Origin: Paraburkholderia caledonica NBRC 102488
Lineage (GTDB): Bacteria > Pseudomonadota > Gammaproteobacteria > Burkholderiales > Burkholderiaceae
Reading direction: 5' to 3'
Length of the DNA stretch: 64,000 nt
Assembly (NCBI RefSeq): GCF_000685095.1
Contig: NZ_BAYE01000001.1
Coordinates: 248,001 to 312,000, forward strand
Shown here: piece after piece, positions 49,046 through 58,671 of the stretch
Numbering within the stretch: position 1 is the first letter of the stretch
How the letters are laid out: each line of letters opens with the position of its first letter
Position numbers and translations under genes: made by a program
Notes under the pieces: model-generated
Databases searched by the model: none
Told to the model about the DNA's origin: nothing
What the model saw: the letters and a program-made list of their open reading frames with translations, nothing else

Positions 49046-50218
49046 TCAGTGCCCGAGTTCTGAGACCTTGCGCTCGTCGCGCGGTGCCGCCGACCGGTCT
49101 TCTTCCGAGGAGTCATGCGGCGTGTCGGACAGAGCTTCCGCAGTAGCGATCTCAGCGATGGCAGCGCGCAATGTATCCAGCCCCTGCCCCGTGCGCGCGC
49201 TCAAAAAGACGCGCGAAATATTACCATACTCGTCCCGCTCGACCGCGTCCCCGCGGGCCGCCAACTCCGGCACTGCGTCGATCTTGTTGAACACGAGCAC
49301 CTGCCGGATCGTGTCCGCACCGATCGCGTGCAAGACCTCGTTGACCTGGTCGATCTGATCGAGACGCACCGCGCTCGACGCGTCGACGACATGCAGCAGC
49401 AGATCGGCGTGGATTGTCTCTTCGAGCGTGGCGCGAAACGCGGCAACCAGTTGGTGGGGCAACTCGCGAATGAAGCCGACGGTGTCGGACACCACCACCT
49501 GCCCTGCTTCGTCGCCGAGATAAACGCGACGGGAGGTCGTGTCGAGCGTAGCGAACAGCTGGTCGGCCGCATACGCCTGCGCCTTCGTGAGCGCGTTGAA
49601 GAGCGTGGACTTGCCCGCATTCGTATAGCCGACCAGCGACACCGACATGGTCTGATTGCGCGAGCGCTGGCGGCGCTGCGTGCCATGCTGACGGCGCAGT
49701 TTTTCGAGCCGCGTCTTGAGCGCCTTGATGCGCTCGCCGATCAGCCGGCGGTCGGTTTCGAGCTGCGTTTCGCCCGGACCGCGCAACCCGATACCGCCTT
49801 TTTGCCGCTCGAGGTGGGTCCATGCGCGGATTAGCCGCGTCGACAGATACTGCAATTGCGCGAGTTCCACCTGCAGCTTGCCTTCATGGCTGCGGGCGCG
49901 TTGCGCAAAAATATCGAGGATGAGACTCGTGCGGTCGACCACGCGCCGATTAAGCGCTTGCTCCAGATTGCGCTGCTGGGCAGGCGCAAGAGCGTGGTTA
50001 AAGATGACGAGTTCGATGTCGTTCGCCTCACACGCGAGACGCAGTTCTTCGGCCTTGCCGCTGCCGACGAACATCTTCGCATCGGGACTTGCCCGGCGCC
50101 CGGTGAGGGTGACTAGAGGATTCGCGCCCGCGCTTTGCGCGAGCAGGCTGAGTTCTTCGAGACTGGCTTCGAAATCGATCTTACCGAAGTCGATGCCGAC
50201 GAGCGCTGCATTGATCAA
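49046..50218 (-). CDS. hflX: GTPase HflX
   Basis: 390 residues from the TTG at 50218, which starts the family-like INAALVGIDFGKIDFEASLE. The open frame extends 14 codons upstream from a TTG at 50260. HflX is a ribosome-associated GTPase that splits stalled 70S ribosomes under stress. The N-terminal domain contains VTLTGRRASPDAKMFVGSGK. The G domain has LVGYTNAGKSTLFNAL (G1), RRVYLGDEAGQVVVSDTVGF (G3) and VFNKIDAVPELA (G4). Directly after hfq, as usual. No purine-rich RBS is seen, so the start is uncertain. Confidence 0.93.
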   Translation of the reverse strand: MINAALVGIDFGKIDFEASLEELSLLAQSAGANPLVTLTGRRASPDAKMFVGSGKAEELRLACEANDIELVIFNHALAPAQQRNLEQALNRRVVDRTSLILDIFAQRARSHEGKLQVELAQLQYLSTRLIRAWTHLERQKGGIGLRGPGETQLETDRRLIGERIKALKTRLEKLRRQHGTQRRQRSRNQTMSVSLVGYTNAGKSTLFNALTKAQAYAADQLFATLDTTSRRVYLGDEAGQVVVSDTVGFIRELPHQLVAAFRATLEETIHADLLLHVVDASSAVRLDQIDQVNEVLHAIGADTIRQVLVFNKIDAVPELAARGDAVERDEYGNISRVFLSARTGQGLDTLRAAIAEIATAEALSDTPHDSSEEDRSAAPRDERKVSELGH

Positions 50219-50291
50219 ATTGGAGGGTATCAAAATGAGGCGGCCGGAGGTGATCGCCAACGGGCGACGCTACGCCGGCCGCGACGGGGGT

Positions 50292-50528
50292 TTAGGACTG
50301 TTCAGAATCCGGGTGGAAATTCACCGGACGGGCTGGCACGACAGTCGAGATTGCGTGCTTGTAGACCATCTGGGTGACCGTATTCCGGAGCAACACGACG
50401 TACTGGTCGAACGATTCAATGTTCCCTTGAAGCTTGATGCCGTTGACCAGGTAGATCGACACCGGCACATGCTCTTTACGCAGTGCGTTCAAAAACGGGT
50501 CTTGTAACAATTGCCCTTTGTTGCTCAT
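50292..50528 (-). CDS. hfq: RNA chaperone Hfq
   Basis: 78 residues. Sm-like hexamer subunit that anneals small RNAs to mRNAs. The Sm1 motif [20 protein letters not shown] and Sm2 segment [11 protein letters not shown] are canonical, with a short disordered tail ([13 protein letters not shown]). It heads the hfq-hflX-hflK-hflC cluster and lies downstream of der after a 143-base gap. Confidence 0.98.
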   Translation of the reverse strand: MSNKGQLLQDPFLNALRKEHVPVSIYLVNGIKLQGNIESFDQYVVLLRNTVTQMVYKHAISTVVPARPVNFHPDSEQS

Positions 50529-50671
50529 AGCAAACTCCGTATTTTTTTGCAGGTTGACTAAATTGACGACGGAAGAAAAAGGTATCCGCCGTCAACCGCT
50601 ACACTATAGCCGATTTTCGTTTTCGCGCGGGCACCCTGCCCAAGCGGCCAAACCCAACGCACATGCGGGTT

Positions 50672-52009
50672 TCAGCCTTTGTCCGCGTAAGGGTTGGTCG
50701 ACGATCTGAACTCTATTCGCAATGGAGTCCCGGTCAGCTTGAAAGTTTCACGGAAGCGGTTTTCAAGGTAGCGTTTGTACGTTTCGGTGATCGCGTCGAG
50801 TGCGTTGCCATGAATCACAATGATCGGGGGATTCTGTCCACCTTGGTGCGCGTAACGCAATTTCGGCCGCACCGGACCACGGCGACGCGGCTGCTGGAAT
50901 TCCACTGCATCGATCAGCGCACGCGTGAGCTTCGGCGTGGGCAGCTTGGCCATTGCCGCGGCGTACGCGTCGTCCACCGACCGCATCAGCGGGCCGATAC
51001 CTGTTTTTTCCGCCGCAGAAATGAAATGGAACTTGGCGAAGTCGAGGAATTTTAGTTTGCGTTCGAGATCCGCTTTGGTGCGCTCGCGCACATGCGAATC
51101 GAGCCCGTCCCACTTGTTTACGCCGACCACCAGCGCACGACCTTGCTCCACCACGAAGCCGGCGATATGCGCGTCCTGTTCCGAAATGTCCTGACGCGCG
51201 TCGAGCAGCAGAATCACGACATTCGCGTCCGAAATCGACTGCAGCGTTTTCACCACCGAGAACTTCTCGATCGCTTCGAACACCTTGCCGCGACGGCGCA
51301 AGCCGGCCGTATCGATCAGCGTGTACGGCTTGCCCTGGCGTTCAAAGTCGACGTAGATCGAATCGCGCGTAGTACCCGGCATATCGAACGCGATCACGCG
51401 CTCTTCGCCGACCAGTGCGTTGATCAACGTCGACTTGCCGACGTTCGGACGGCCGACGATCGCGATCTTCACGCCGCGCGCTTCCTTCTCGTCGTCGCTT
51501 TCCTCGGGCTGGCCCGCGTAAGCGACGCCGAGCGCCTCATTGATCATCTCCGTGACGCCGTCGCCGTGTGCAGCCGAAATTGCACGCGGATCGCCGAGAC
51601 CGAGTTCGTAGAAGTCGGCGGCGACCGTGCTGTACTTCATCCCCTCAGCCTTGTTGACGACGAGGAAGATCGGCCGGCCGGTCTTGCGCAAGTAGTCGGC
51701 AATTGACTTGTCTTGCGGCGCAAGCCCATTGCGACCGTCGACGATGAACACGACGATGTCCGATTCCTCCACTGCCTGCCGCGTCTGGCGCGCCATTTCA
51801 TGGAGAATGCCGTCTTTCGCGACGGGCTCGAAACCGCCAGTGTCGACGACCAGGTACGGCCGCTCGCCTGTACGCCCTTCACCGTAGTGGCGATCGCGTG
51901 TGAGGCCGGGCAGATCGGCAACGAGCGCATCACGCGAACGCGTGAGACGATTGAAGAGCGTGGATTTCCCCACATTGGGGCGCCCTACGAGGGCAATAAC
52001 GGGTTTCAT
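50672..52009 (-). CDS. der: Ribosome-assembly GTPase Der (EngA)
   Basis: 445 residues from the ATG at 52009 ([20 protein letters not shown]). The extra 40 codons open upstream lack family sequence. Two tandem G domains: [20 protein letters not shown] with [13 protein letters not shown], and [20 protein letters not shown] with [15 protein letters not shown]-terminal KH-like domain follows ([18 protein letters not shown]). Needed for 50S subunit maturation. It follows the bamB block on the same strand after a 664-base noncoding gap. Confidence 0.97.
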   Translation of the reverse strand: MKPVIALVGRPNVGKSTLFNRLTRSRDALVADLPGLTRDRHYGEGRTGERPYLVVDTGGFEPVAKDGILHEMARQTRQAVEESDIVVFIVDGRNGLAPQDKSIADYLRKTGRPIFLVVNKAEGMKYSTVAADFYELGLGDPRAISAAHGDGVTEMINEALGVAYAGQPEESDDEKEARGVKIAIVGRPNVGKSTLINALVGEERVIAFDMPGTTRDSIYVDFERQGKPYTLIDTAGLRRRGKVFEAIEKFSVVKTLQSISDANVVILLLDARQDISEQDAHIAGFVVEQGRALVVGVNKWDGLDSHVRERTKADLERKLKFLDFAKFHFISAAEKTGIGPLMRSVDDAYAAAMAKLPTPKLTRALIDAVEFQQPRRRGPVRPKLRYAHQGGQNPPIIVIHGNALDAITETYKRYLENRFRETFKLTGTPLRIEFRSSTNPYADKG

Positions 52010-52378
52010 CAGATGTTGTTCACAGTGAAACGCGGATCGGAATCGACCGTCCGCGTTGCGACGCCATTGCGCCGCTAGACGGCAGCGTTTGACGAAAATT
52101 ATCACGAATTCGGCCAGCCCCGGCTGCACTGTCCATCTGCGCGCCGTGGCGGACGGGGGTTTGACTGTATGCGCAGCGCGGCGAGGCTACGAGGCTTCGT
52201 TTTGCTGCGGGCAGTTCGCTCTCAATGGCCGAAGGACGGCGCCGCGAGCGGTGAACAAGCCACATGGGTAGTTTCTGTTGGCCCGTGGGTGCGTCACCTC
52301 TGTACGCTGCCGTTGGCCGCCGCTTTTGTTTGCCGCCTTCGCTAAGTGGCTTTCGCAGCTGTTTTTCTCGGTCGGGTT
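52010..52378. other. Noncoding gap between der and bamB, left part
   Basis: No gene is supported between der (starts 52009) and bamB (ends 52674). Open frames on the plus strand here are built of repeat and low-complexity sequence. The der promoter is expected near the left end. The right part holds a 13-base repeat array. Confidence 0.5.
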
Positions 52379-52508
52379 GGTCAGCCGCGGTTTTTCAGCC
52401 GCTTCGTTGGCCGTTTTCGTTGGCCGTTTTCGTTGGCTGCTTTCGTTCGCCGTTGCCGTCGGCCGCTTTCATTGGCCACTTCACTCAGCCGTTCTTGTCG
52501 GCCCGCCG
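52379..52508. repeat. 13-bp tandem repeat array (about ten units) between bamB and der
   Basis: GCC-containing cores recur at 52384, 52398, 52410, 52423, 52436, 52449, 52462, 52475, 52488 and 52501. Seven consecutive steps are exactly 13 bases and two are 14 and 12. The unit is about CGTTGGCCGTTTT (exact at 52405-52417 and 52418-52430); other copies differ at 2-5 positions. A 13-base period is not a multiple of three, which fits noncoding DNA. Confidence 0.88.
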
Positions 52509-52673
52509 ACCCAGACAGTGCGACGGAATTCCATTTCCATACTTACTTGCGACGCCGCCTTGCGGGACAACACGTGCGCCGAAGAACGCAAAGAACACGG
52601 AACCTGCATTCGTCGCTCAAAAGCGCTTGGCCGGTAAAGCCGGCCCGCACGCTTGGGCGGCGTTCCCGCAAGA

Positions 52674-53819
52674 TCAACGCGGACGATAACCGTACAGGTC
52701 GCCGTCGCGCGTTTGCACGACGAGCGTCTCGCCGGCCAGCACCGGTGCCGCCGAAATCGCGCTGCCGTCGGTCTTCATGCGTGCGACTAGCGTTCCGTCG
52801 TCGCGCGACAGGAAGTGCACATAACCCTGGTAGTCGCCGAGCACGGCCGCGTGGCCGAGGATGAACGGCACGCCCAGTTCGCGATTCTTGAGCTTGTCGT
52901 TCTTCCACAGTTGCGTGCCATTCGTGACGTCGAACGCGGATACGACTGACCAGTCGTCCGCTGCGACGACCGCGCGGTCGTCCTGCGCGAGACCGCTCGC
53001 GCTCGAGAACGCCTTTTCCCACAGCGCACGTCCAGAGTTCGCATCGAAACAGCCGATCTGCCCTTGGAACGTCACCGCACAGGTTTCCGAGCCGACCAGC
53101 GTGGGCGGTCCGGTCACGTCGTTGATGCGCTCTACTTCTGTTACGCCCTTCGGATAAGAGACCGGCGTCTGCCAGTAGTTCTCACCCGTCTGCAGATTGA
53201 TCGCGGCAAACGCACCGCCGGGGAACCCGGCCAGCACGGCTGCGTCGCCGGCGAAAGTCATCCCCGAGGACACGCGCAGGTTCAACGGCACCGCGCGGTT
53301 GCGGTAGTTCCACTTCTGCTCACCGGTTTGCGCATTGAATGCGACGATCTGTCCGTCCACCGTACGCACGACCACCAGACCGTTGCCGACGAGCGGCGGC
53401 GAAATGATTTCGCCCGGTGCCTTGGCCGTCCACAATTGCTTGCCGTCCGCGCCGAGCACATAGACGTCGCCCTTCAGGCCACCGACCGCCGCCAGCGTGC
53501 CGTCGCTGCCAACACCCGCGGAAATGTCGTCGTGCAGCTTGACTCGCCAGATGTCTTTGCCGGTTTGTGCGTCGATCTTCGCGACCGAGCCGTTTTGGCC
53601 GGCCGCATAGACGGCGTCGCCGACCGCAACCGGCGAGAACAGATAACGACCTGCCTTACCGACGCTCGTCTTCCAGGCTTGCTGCACGTCGAGCACGGGT
53701 TTGAACTCGGTGAGCGGCGTCGGCACGCGGCGCTCGTCTTTCGTGGATGAGCATGCCGCGAGAGCGAGGACGGTCATCGCACAGACAACGGGCACAGCGT
53801 AACGTTTCAGCAGATTCAT
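52674..53819 (-). CDS. bamB: Outer-membrane assembly lipoprotein BamB
   Basis: 381 residues from the ATG at 53819 (MNLLKRYAVPVVCAMTVLAL). Lipoprotein signal with lipobox LAAC; Cys would be residue 22. The body is an eight-bladed beta-propeller built of PQQ-like repeats (KIDAQTGKDIWRVKLHDDIS, VAFNAQTGEQKWNYRNRAVP, AINLQTGENYWQTPVSYPKG, CFDANSGRALWEKAFSSASG, AFDVTNGTQLWKNDKLKNRE). It assists BamA in inserting beta-barrels. Downstream of yfgM by 76 bases. Confidence 0.96.
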   Translation of the reverse strand: MNLLKRYAVPVVCAMTVLALAACSSTKDERRVPTPLTEFKPVLDVQQAWKTSVGKAGRYLFSPVAVGDAVYAAGQNGSVAKIDAQTGKDIWRVKLHDDISAGVGSDGTLAAVGGLKGDVYVLGADGKQLWTAKAPGEIISPPLVGNGLVVVRTVDGQIVAFNAQTGEQKWNYRNRAVPLNLRVSSGMTFAGDAAVLAGFPGGAFAAINLQTGENYWQTPVSYPKGVTEVERINDVTGPPTLVGSETCAVTFQGQIGCFDANSGRALWEKAFSSASGLAQDDRAVVAADDWSVVSAFDVTNGTQLWKNDKLKNRELGVPFILGHAAVLGDYQGYVHFLSRDDGTLVARMKTDGSAISAAPVLAGETLVVQTRDGDLYGYRPR

Positions 53820-53895
53820 CGGTGGACGAAGCATTCAGGAAATAGGTTAAAGAAAGACCGGTTGGTCGTTGCACGCGGTGCACCGCACCCGGCGC

Positions 53896-54525
53896 TTAGC
53901 CGCCCAGTGCGTCCAGCTTGAACTGGATCAACTGACGCGCGGAGCTGTCATTCTTCGACAGCGATTCGAGCGCGAGCTTGTAGGCCGCGCGCGCGTCGTC
54001 ACGCTTGCCCTGAGCCGCGAGCAGATCGCCGCGGCCGTTTGCGACGATGCCTTTGAACGCATCGGACTGCGGCTCGGCGAGCAGTGCGAGGCCCTGGTCG
54101 TAAGCCTTTTCGTCGAGCAGCAGCGAAGCAAGCCGGAGCTTGGCGATCTGCTTGAACTCGTCGTCCTTCGCGTGATCGATGGTCCACTGCAGCTGGGCTT
54201 TCGCCGCGGCCTCATCGCCTGCGGCATAGAGTGCCTTGGCGGCGCCGAGCGCGGTCATTTGCGCGTAGGCCGTGCGGCTGAACTTGTCTTCCATGTCTGC
54301 CGCGACGCGCATGATCTTCGCCTTGTCGCCAGACGCCACGGCCTGCTGCACCTGGTCATACAACACAGCGGCTTCCGCCGCCTGGCGCCGCTGCCAGAAA
54401 TTCCAGCCGTTCCAGCCTGCCGAGACGACCAGCGCCACCAGCACGATCCATGTGGTTGCATTACCCCATTGCGCCCACCAAGCCTTCAGACCTTCAATCG
54501 ATTCTTGTTCGTCGTGGTAACTCAT
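53896..54525 (-). CDS. yfgM: YfgM-type membrane-anchored TPR protein
   Basis: 209 residues. An N-in membrane helix (ATTWIVLVALVVSAGWNGWN) is followed by a periplasmic helical, TPR-like domain (QAVASGDKAKIMRVAADMED, FKQIAKLRLASLLLDEKAYD). It opens MSYHDEQESIEGLKAWWAQW, the DUF2133-like N-terminus of YfgM. In E. coli it contacts the Sec translocon and periplasmic chaperones. Between hisS and bamB as in other proteobacteria. Confidence 0.92.
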   Translation of the reverse strand: MSYHDEQESIEGLKAWWAQWGNATTWIVLVALVVSAGWNGWNFWQRRQAAEAAVLYDQVQQAVASGDKAKIMRVAADMEDKFSRTAYAQMTALGAAKALYAAGDEAAAKAQLQWTIDHAKDDEFKQIAKLRLASLLLDEKAYDQGLALLAEPQSDAFKGIVANGRGDLLAAQGKRDDARAAYKLALESLSKNDSSARQLIQFKLDALGG

Positions 54526-54603
54526 TGCCCGGCGATTTCCTCTTTCTTGCTACGTGTGCGTGTCGAGCCTGATTGGTCACCAACCGGCTCGACGACATCG
54601 CGA

Positions 54604-55944
54604 TCAGTCGTCGCCGTCTTCGGCGGTTGCAACCATCGCATTGATTAGAAATTCGGTCAAGTCTTCGGCGGGCACGTTATGTTGCTCGTTTTTACCGCCG
54701 CTCGCCTGCGTATCTCGCAGCGGTTTGACCCCGACCGTACCGTTCGCGATCTCATCTTCGCCGAGTACCACCGCGAACGCGGCGCCACTTGCGTCGGCGC
54801 GCTTCATTTGCGATTTGAAGCTCGCCGACTGGCCGTCAGCGCTGCAATGCAGGATCACGTCGAGGCCGGTGTCGCGCAGCCGCTCGGCGATAATGAAAGC
54901 CTGCTCGCGAGCGGCGTCGCCTTGATGGACTACGTAGACGTCGCAACCTTCGTCTTCAGGCACGAGCTGATCTTCCTTCAGCAACTCGAGAATCCGCTCG
55001 ATGCCCATCGCCCAGCCGCAAGCCGCCGTGGGCTTGCCGCCTAGCTGCTCGATCAGCGGATCGTAACGGCCGCCCGCGGCGACGGTGCCCTGCGCGCCCA
55101 GCTTGTCCGTCACCCATTCGAACACGGTCAGATTGTAGTAATCGAGACCGCGCACGAGACGCGGATTGATCTTGAACGGAATGTTGTTCGCTTTGAGAAT
55201 GCGCTGCAAACCTTCGAAGTGCGCGCGCGATTCCTCGCCGAGAAAATCGATCAGCTTCGGCGCGTTCTGCGCGACTTCCTGCAGCGCCGGATTCTTCGTG
55301 TCGAGGACGCGCAGTGGGTTCGTGTAGAGACGGCGCTTCGCGTCTTCGTCGAGCACGTCCATGTGCTTTTCAAGGTAAGCGATCAGTTCGACGCGATGCG
55401 CCGCGCGTTCTTCCGCGAGACCGAGCGAATTGATTTCAAGCTTGATGCCGGTCAAGCCCAGGTCGTCCCACAAGCGCTGGCACATCATGATGATTTCAGC
55501 GTCCGCGTCCGGACCGGCAAAGCCCAACGCTTCCACGCCGACCTGATGGAACTGGCGATAGCGGCCGCGTTGCGGACGCTCGTGACGGAACATCGGGCCG
55601 ATGTACCACAACCGCTTCGGGCCGTCGTACAACATGTTGTGCTCGATCGCCGCGCGCACCACCGCCGCCGTATTTTCCGGGCGCATAGTCAGATTTTCAC
55701 CGTTCAACGCGTCGGTGAAGCTGTACATCTCTTTCTCGACGATGTCGGTCACTTCGCCGATACCGCGCGTGAAGAGCTGCGTATGTTCGACGATCGGCGT
55801 ACGAATATTCTGGTATCCGTACGAACGCAGCATCGACTTGACGGTGGTTTCGAAAAATTCCCACAGCCCGGCGTCCTGCGGAAGGATGTCGTTCATGCCC
55901 TTCACGCCCGACAGCTTTTCGAGCTTTTTCTTCTGTTCAGTCAT
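54604..55944 (-). CDS. hisS: Histidyl-tRNA synthetase
   Basis: 446 residues, class [22 protein letters not shown], motif 2 region [38 protein letters not shown] (histidine A motif), [20 protein letters not shown] and [13 protein letters not shown] (motif 3). The anticodon-binding domain is C-terminal. It ends with an acidic TAEDGDD tail. The HisZ paralogue occurs at 45 kb, so this is the charging enzyme. Confidence 0.97.
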   Translation of the reverse strand: MTEQKKKLEKLSGVKGMNDILPQDAGLWEFFETTVKSMLRSYGYQNIRTPIVEHTQLFTRGIGEVTDIVEKEMYSFTDALNGENLTMRPENTAAVVRAAIEHNMLYDGPKRLWYIGPMFRHERPQRGRYRQFHQVGVEALGFAGPDADAEIIMMCQRLWDDLGLTGIKLEINSLGLAEERAAHRVELIAYLEKHMDVLDEDAKRRLYTNPLRVLDTKNPALQEVAQNAPKLIDFLGEESRAHFEGLQRILKANNIPFKINPRLVRGLDYYNLTVFEWVTDKLGAQGTVAAGGRYDPLIEQLGGKPTAACGWAMGIERILELLKEDQLVPEDEGCDVYVVHQGDAAREQAFIIAERLRDTGLDVILHCSADGQSASFKSQMKRADASGAAFAVVLGEDEIANGTVGVKPLRDTQASGGKNEQHNVPAEDLTEFLINAMVATAEDGDD

Positions 55945-55964
55945 CTGTATCCGATAGCCGATGT

Positions 55965-57281
55965 TTAGTTGAGCGCCTCGGCGCGGCCGTACCGGCGCTC
56001 GACGTAGTCACTCACGATTTGCTGGAATTCTTGCGCAATGTTTTCGCCGCGCAGTGTCTTCACCTTCTCGCCGTCGATGAACACCGGCGCCGCCGGGTTC
56101 TCGCCCGAACCAGGCAGGCTGATACCGATGTTCGCCTGCTTCGACTCACCGGGACCGTTGACGATGCAGCCCATCACCGCGACGTGCATTTTCTCGACGC
56201 CAGGATACTGATCACGCCACACCGGCATCTGCGTGCGCAGATACGTCTGGATTTGCGACGCGAGCTCCTGGAACAGCGTGCTCGTCGTGCGACCACAGCC
56301 GGGGCACGCGATCACCATCGGTGTGAACGAGCGCAGGCCCATGGTCTGCAGAATTTCCTGGCCGACGATGACTTCGCCAGTACGCGACGCACCCGGCTCC
56401 GGGGTCAGCGAGATACGGATCGTGTCGCCGATGCCCTGCTGCAGCAGCACCGACAGCGCCGCCGTGGACGCGACGATGCCCTTGGAGCCCATGCCCGCTT
56501 CCGTCAAGCCCAAGTGCAGCGCGAAATCGCAACGGCGCGCGAGTTCGCGGTACACCGCGATCAGGTCCTGCACGCCGCTTACCTTGCACGACAGAATGAT
56601 CTTGTTGCGTGAAAGGCCGAGTTCAACCGCGCGCTCGGCCGAACCGATCGCCGACTGGATCAGCGCTTCGTACATGACGCTTTGCGCTTCCCACGGCGTC
56701 GCGCGGGCAGCGTTTTCGTCCATCATTTTCGCGAGCAGGTCCTGGTCCAGACTGCCCCAGTTGACGCCGATGCGCACCGGCTTGTCGTACTTCACCGCCG
56801 CTTCGATCATCTGCGCAAATTGGGTGTCGCGTTTCGCGCCGTGCCCAACGTTGCCAGGATTGATCCGGTATTTCGACAACGACTCTGCGCACGCGGGGTA
56901 ATCACGCAGCAGCAGGTGGCCGTTGTAGTGGAAATCGCCGACGAGCGGCACCGACACGCCCATGCGGTCGAGCTGCTCGCGCACTGCCGGCACAGCCGCG
57001 GCCGCCTCCGGCGTATTGACCGTGATACGTACCAGTTCCGAGCCGGCTTGCGCCAGCTCCTTGATCTGGATGGCCGTGCCAATCGCGTCGGCGGTGTCCG
57101 TGTTCGTCATCGACTGGACGCGCACGGGCGCATCGCCCCCGATGGTGACGAGCTGACCACCCCAGCGGACGTCGACCGCATGCGACTTGCGCCGCGCAGC
57201 CTGTCCGCCGAACACCGGCTCGTTTGACACGATCTTGCTACTGGATTGGGATTGAGCTTCGGATTGCATCGAAAAACCCAT
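55965..57281 (-). CDS. ispG: 4-hydroxy-3-methylbut-2-enyl-diphosphate synthase (flavodoxin)
   Basis: 438 residues. Penultimate step of the MEP isoprenoid pathway, using a [4Fe-4S] cluster. Conserved segments: [40 protein letters not shown] and [20 protein letters not shown]. Cluster cysteines lie in [14 protein letters not shown] (C-x2-C) and [20 protein letters not shown]. An in-frame ATG at 57269 is an alternative start. Ends 20 bases before hisS. Confidence 0.97.
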   Translation of the reverse strand: MGFSMQSEAQSQSSSKIVSNEPVFGGQAARRKSHAVDVRWGGQLVTIGGDAPVRVQSMTNTDTADAIGTAIQIKELAQAGSELVRITVNTPEAAAAVPAVREQLDRMGVSVPLVGDFHYNGHLLLRDYPACAESLSKYRINPGNVGHGAKRDTQFAQMIEAAVKYDKPVRIGVNWGSLDQDLLAKMMDENAARATPWEAQSVMYEALIQSAIGSAERAVELGLSRNKIILSCKVSGVQDLIAVYRELARRCDFALHLGLTEAGMGSKGIVASTAALSVLLQQGIGDTIRISLTPEPGASRTGEVIVGQEILQTMGLRSFTPMVIACPGCGRTTSTLFQELASQIQTYLRTQMPVWRDQYPGVEKMHVAVMGCIVNGPGESKQANIGISLPGSGENPAAPVFIDGEKVKTLRGENIAQEFQQIVSDYVERRYGRAEALN

Positions 57282-57322
57282 TTACGCCACGCGCGTCACA
57301 CAAAGATGCGACGCCTCAATTG

Positions 57323-57354
57323 AAAAAGCGCCGCGGTCCGGTTGGCCGCGGCGC
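57323..57354 (-). terminator. Hairpin terminator between rodZ and ispG
   Basis: A 9-bp GCGCCGCGG/CCGCGGCGC stem (57328-57336 with 57346-57354) and 9-base loop is followed on the minus strand by five T (57327-57323). It lies after the rodZ stop and 42 bases before the ispG ATG. Confidence 0.75.
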
Positions 57355-57366
57355 ACACCGTCTGTA

Positions 57367-58455
57367 TCAAGGCAGCGCAAAGCGCGCCACATTGCCTTTC
57401 GCCGCCGCATATTTCGACGGATCGACCGGCTGACCGTCCAGCGTCAACGACTCAAGACCGGCCTTGTTGCCGACCGTGACCTTGAAAGGCGCCTCGCCCG
57501 TCACTTCCTTTGTATCGCCAGCATGCACGAGGCCGGAGAATACTTCTTTGCCGTCCTTGCCGCGCACACTGAACCAGCTATCTTTGGTCACGCGCAGCGC
57601 GATGATTGCGGACCCCGCGACCGGCGCTGATGCTGTCGCCGCTACCTTCGTCGAGTCACCGGCGACAACCGCCGGAGCGCTAGCAGCAGGCGCCGCCGTC
57701 ACGGGCGGCGCGGAAGCCGGCGCGGTGCCGGCCGCGAGCGGCACGGGCATCGGCGTAGCCGACGCCCCGCTCTGGCCGGCAGCCTGCGCCTCGGACTCGG
57801 ACGCAGCCTCTTGCGAAATTGCTTCTGAACCCGCTGCCGGGCCTTGCGCGACAGTGCCCGACGCGCCCGTGGCGCCACCGGCGCCACCATTCGCGCTCGC
57901 CTTCAGGCGCGCGAGCCATGCCGTCGAATCGCCCCCATTGGTGTGCCACATGGCGAGCGAAATCACCGCGACGATCACAGCCGCCACGCCCCATAACCAC
58001 GAGCGGCTTTTTTGTGCGCCGCCGCCAAGCGACAGCGACACACGGCCGCGCGGCAAGTCTTTGCCGGAAGATGCGGGCATTGATAGATCCGGCGCGGCCA
58101 CACCCTTCTCGCGGCGCAATGCCTGCGTGAACGGAGCAGGATCGGCGCCGAGCATCTTGGCGTAGCTGCGCACCACGCCGAGAGCGAAAGTGGTGTCCGG
58201 CAAGTGGCTGATGTCGCCCGATTCGAGCGCGCGCAACTTGGCAGGCGCCACTTTCAGCCGGGCCGACACGTCTTCGATCGACCAACCCTTCGACTCGCGC
58301 AGTTGCGTCAAGCGCGCGCCAACCGCCGCAAGCGAGTCGAGGCCCGGCTGAGCAACAGGCTGTACGACAGGCTGCAGCGCCGCCCGCGGGGCAGATGCCG
58401 GGTGGCTCTCATTCGTGTCTGTGTCCTGCGGCTGCGGGTGCTGCGGCTCACTCAT
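57367..58455 (-). CDS. rodZ: Cell-shape protein RodZ
   Basis: 362 residues. A cytoplasmic helix-turn-helix of Cro/C1 type (GARLTQLRESKGWSIEDVSA, LKVAPAKLRALESGDISHLP, ALGVVRSYAKMLGAD; about residues 45-115) contacts MreB. A membrane helix follows (WLWGVAAVIVAVISLAMW, about 153-170), then an Ala/Gly/Pro/Ser linker of about 110 residues and a beta-rich periplasmic domain (IIALRVTKDSWFSVRGKDGK). Domain order is that of RodZ. It lies between rlmN and ispG. Confidence 0.93.
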   Translation of the reverse strand: MSEPQHPQPQDTDTNESHPASAPRAALQPVVQPVAQPGLDSLAAVGARLTQLRESKGWSIEDVSARLKVAPAKLRALESGDISHLPDTTFALGVVRSYAKMLGADPAPFTQALRREKGVAAPDLSMPASSGKDLPRGRVSLSLGGGAQKSRSWLWGVAAVIVAVISLAMWHTNGGDSTAWLARLKASANGGAGGATGASGTVAQGPAAGSEAISQEAASESEAQAAGQSGASATPMPVPLAAGTAPASAPPVTAAPAASAPAVVAGDSTKVAATASAPVAGSAIIALRVTKDSWFSVRGKDGKEVFSGLVHAGDTKEVTGEAPFKVTVGNKAGLESLTLDGQPVDPSKYAAAKGNVARFALP

Positions 58456-58671
58456 CCCAAATCCTTTCGCGTCGATTCTTTTTCACTCGTGCGACCGGAC
58501 CGGTCCAAACTTCATGTCCGAATCGCAGACCGTTTATAACAAAATGCGCGGCCTCATGTGCCGCTTCCGATCGATTCTGCAAACTTTCTTTTCAATCGCC
58601 GGCATGCCTGGCGCCTTAGAGTATTGACGGGCGTCGCGCGCCCTAATACCCGCAGGCGCCGCCCTTGCGAC

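Noticed and set aside
52264..52864. Plus-strand ORFs over the 13-bp repeats and the bamB 3' end
   Set aside because: They translate the tandem repeats in different frames and overlap bamB on the other strand. A 13-base period does not preserve reading frame.
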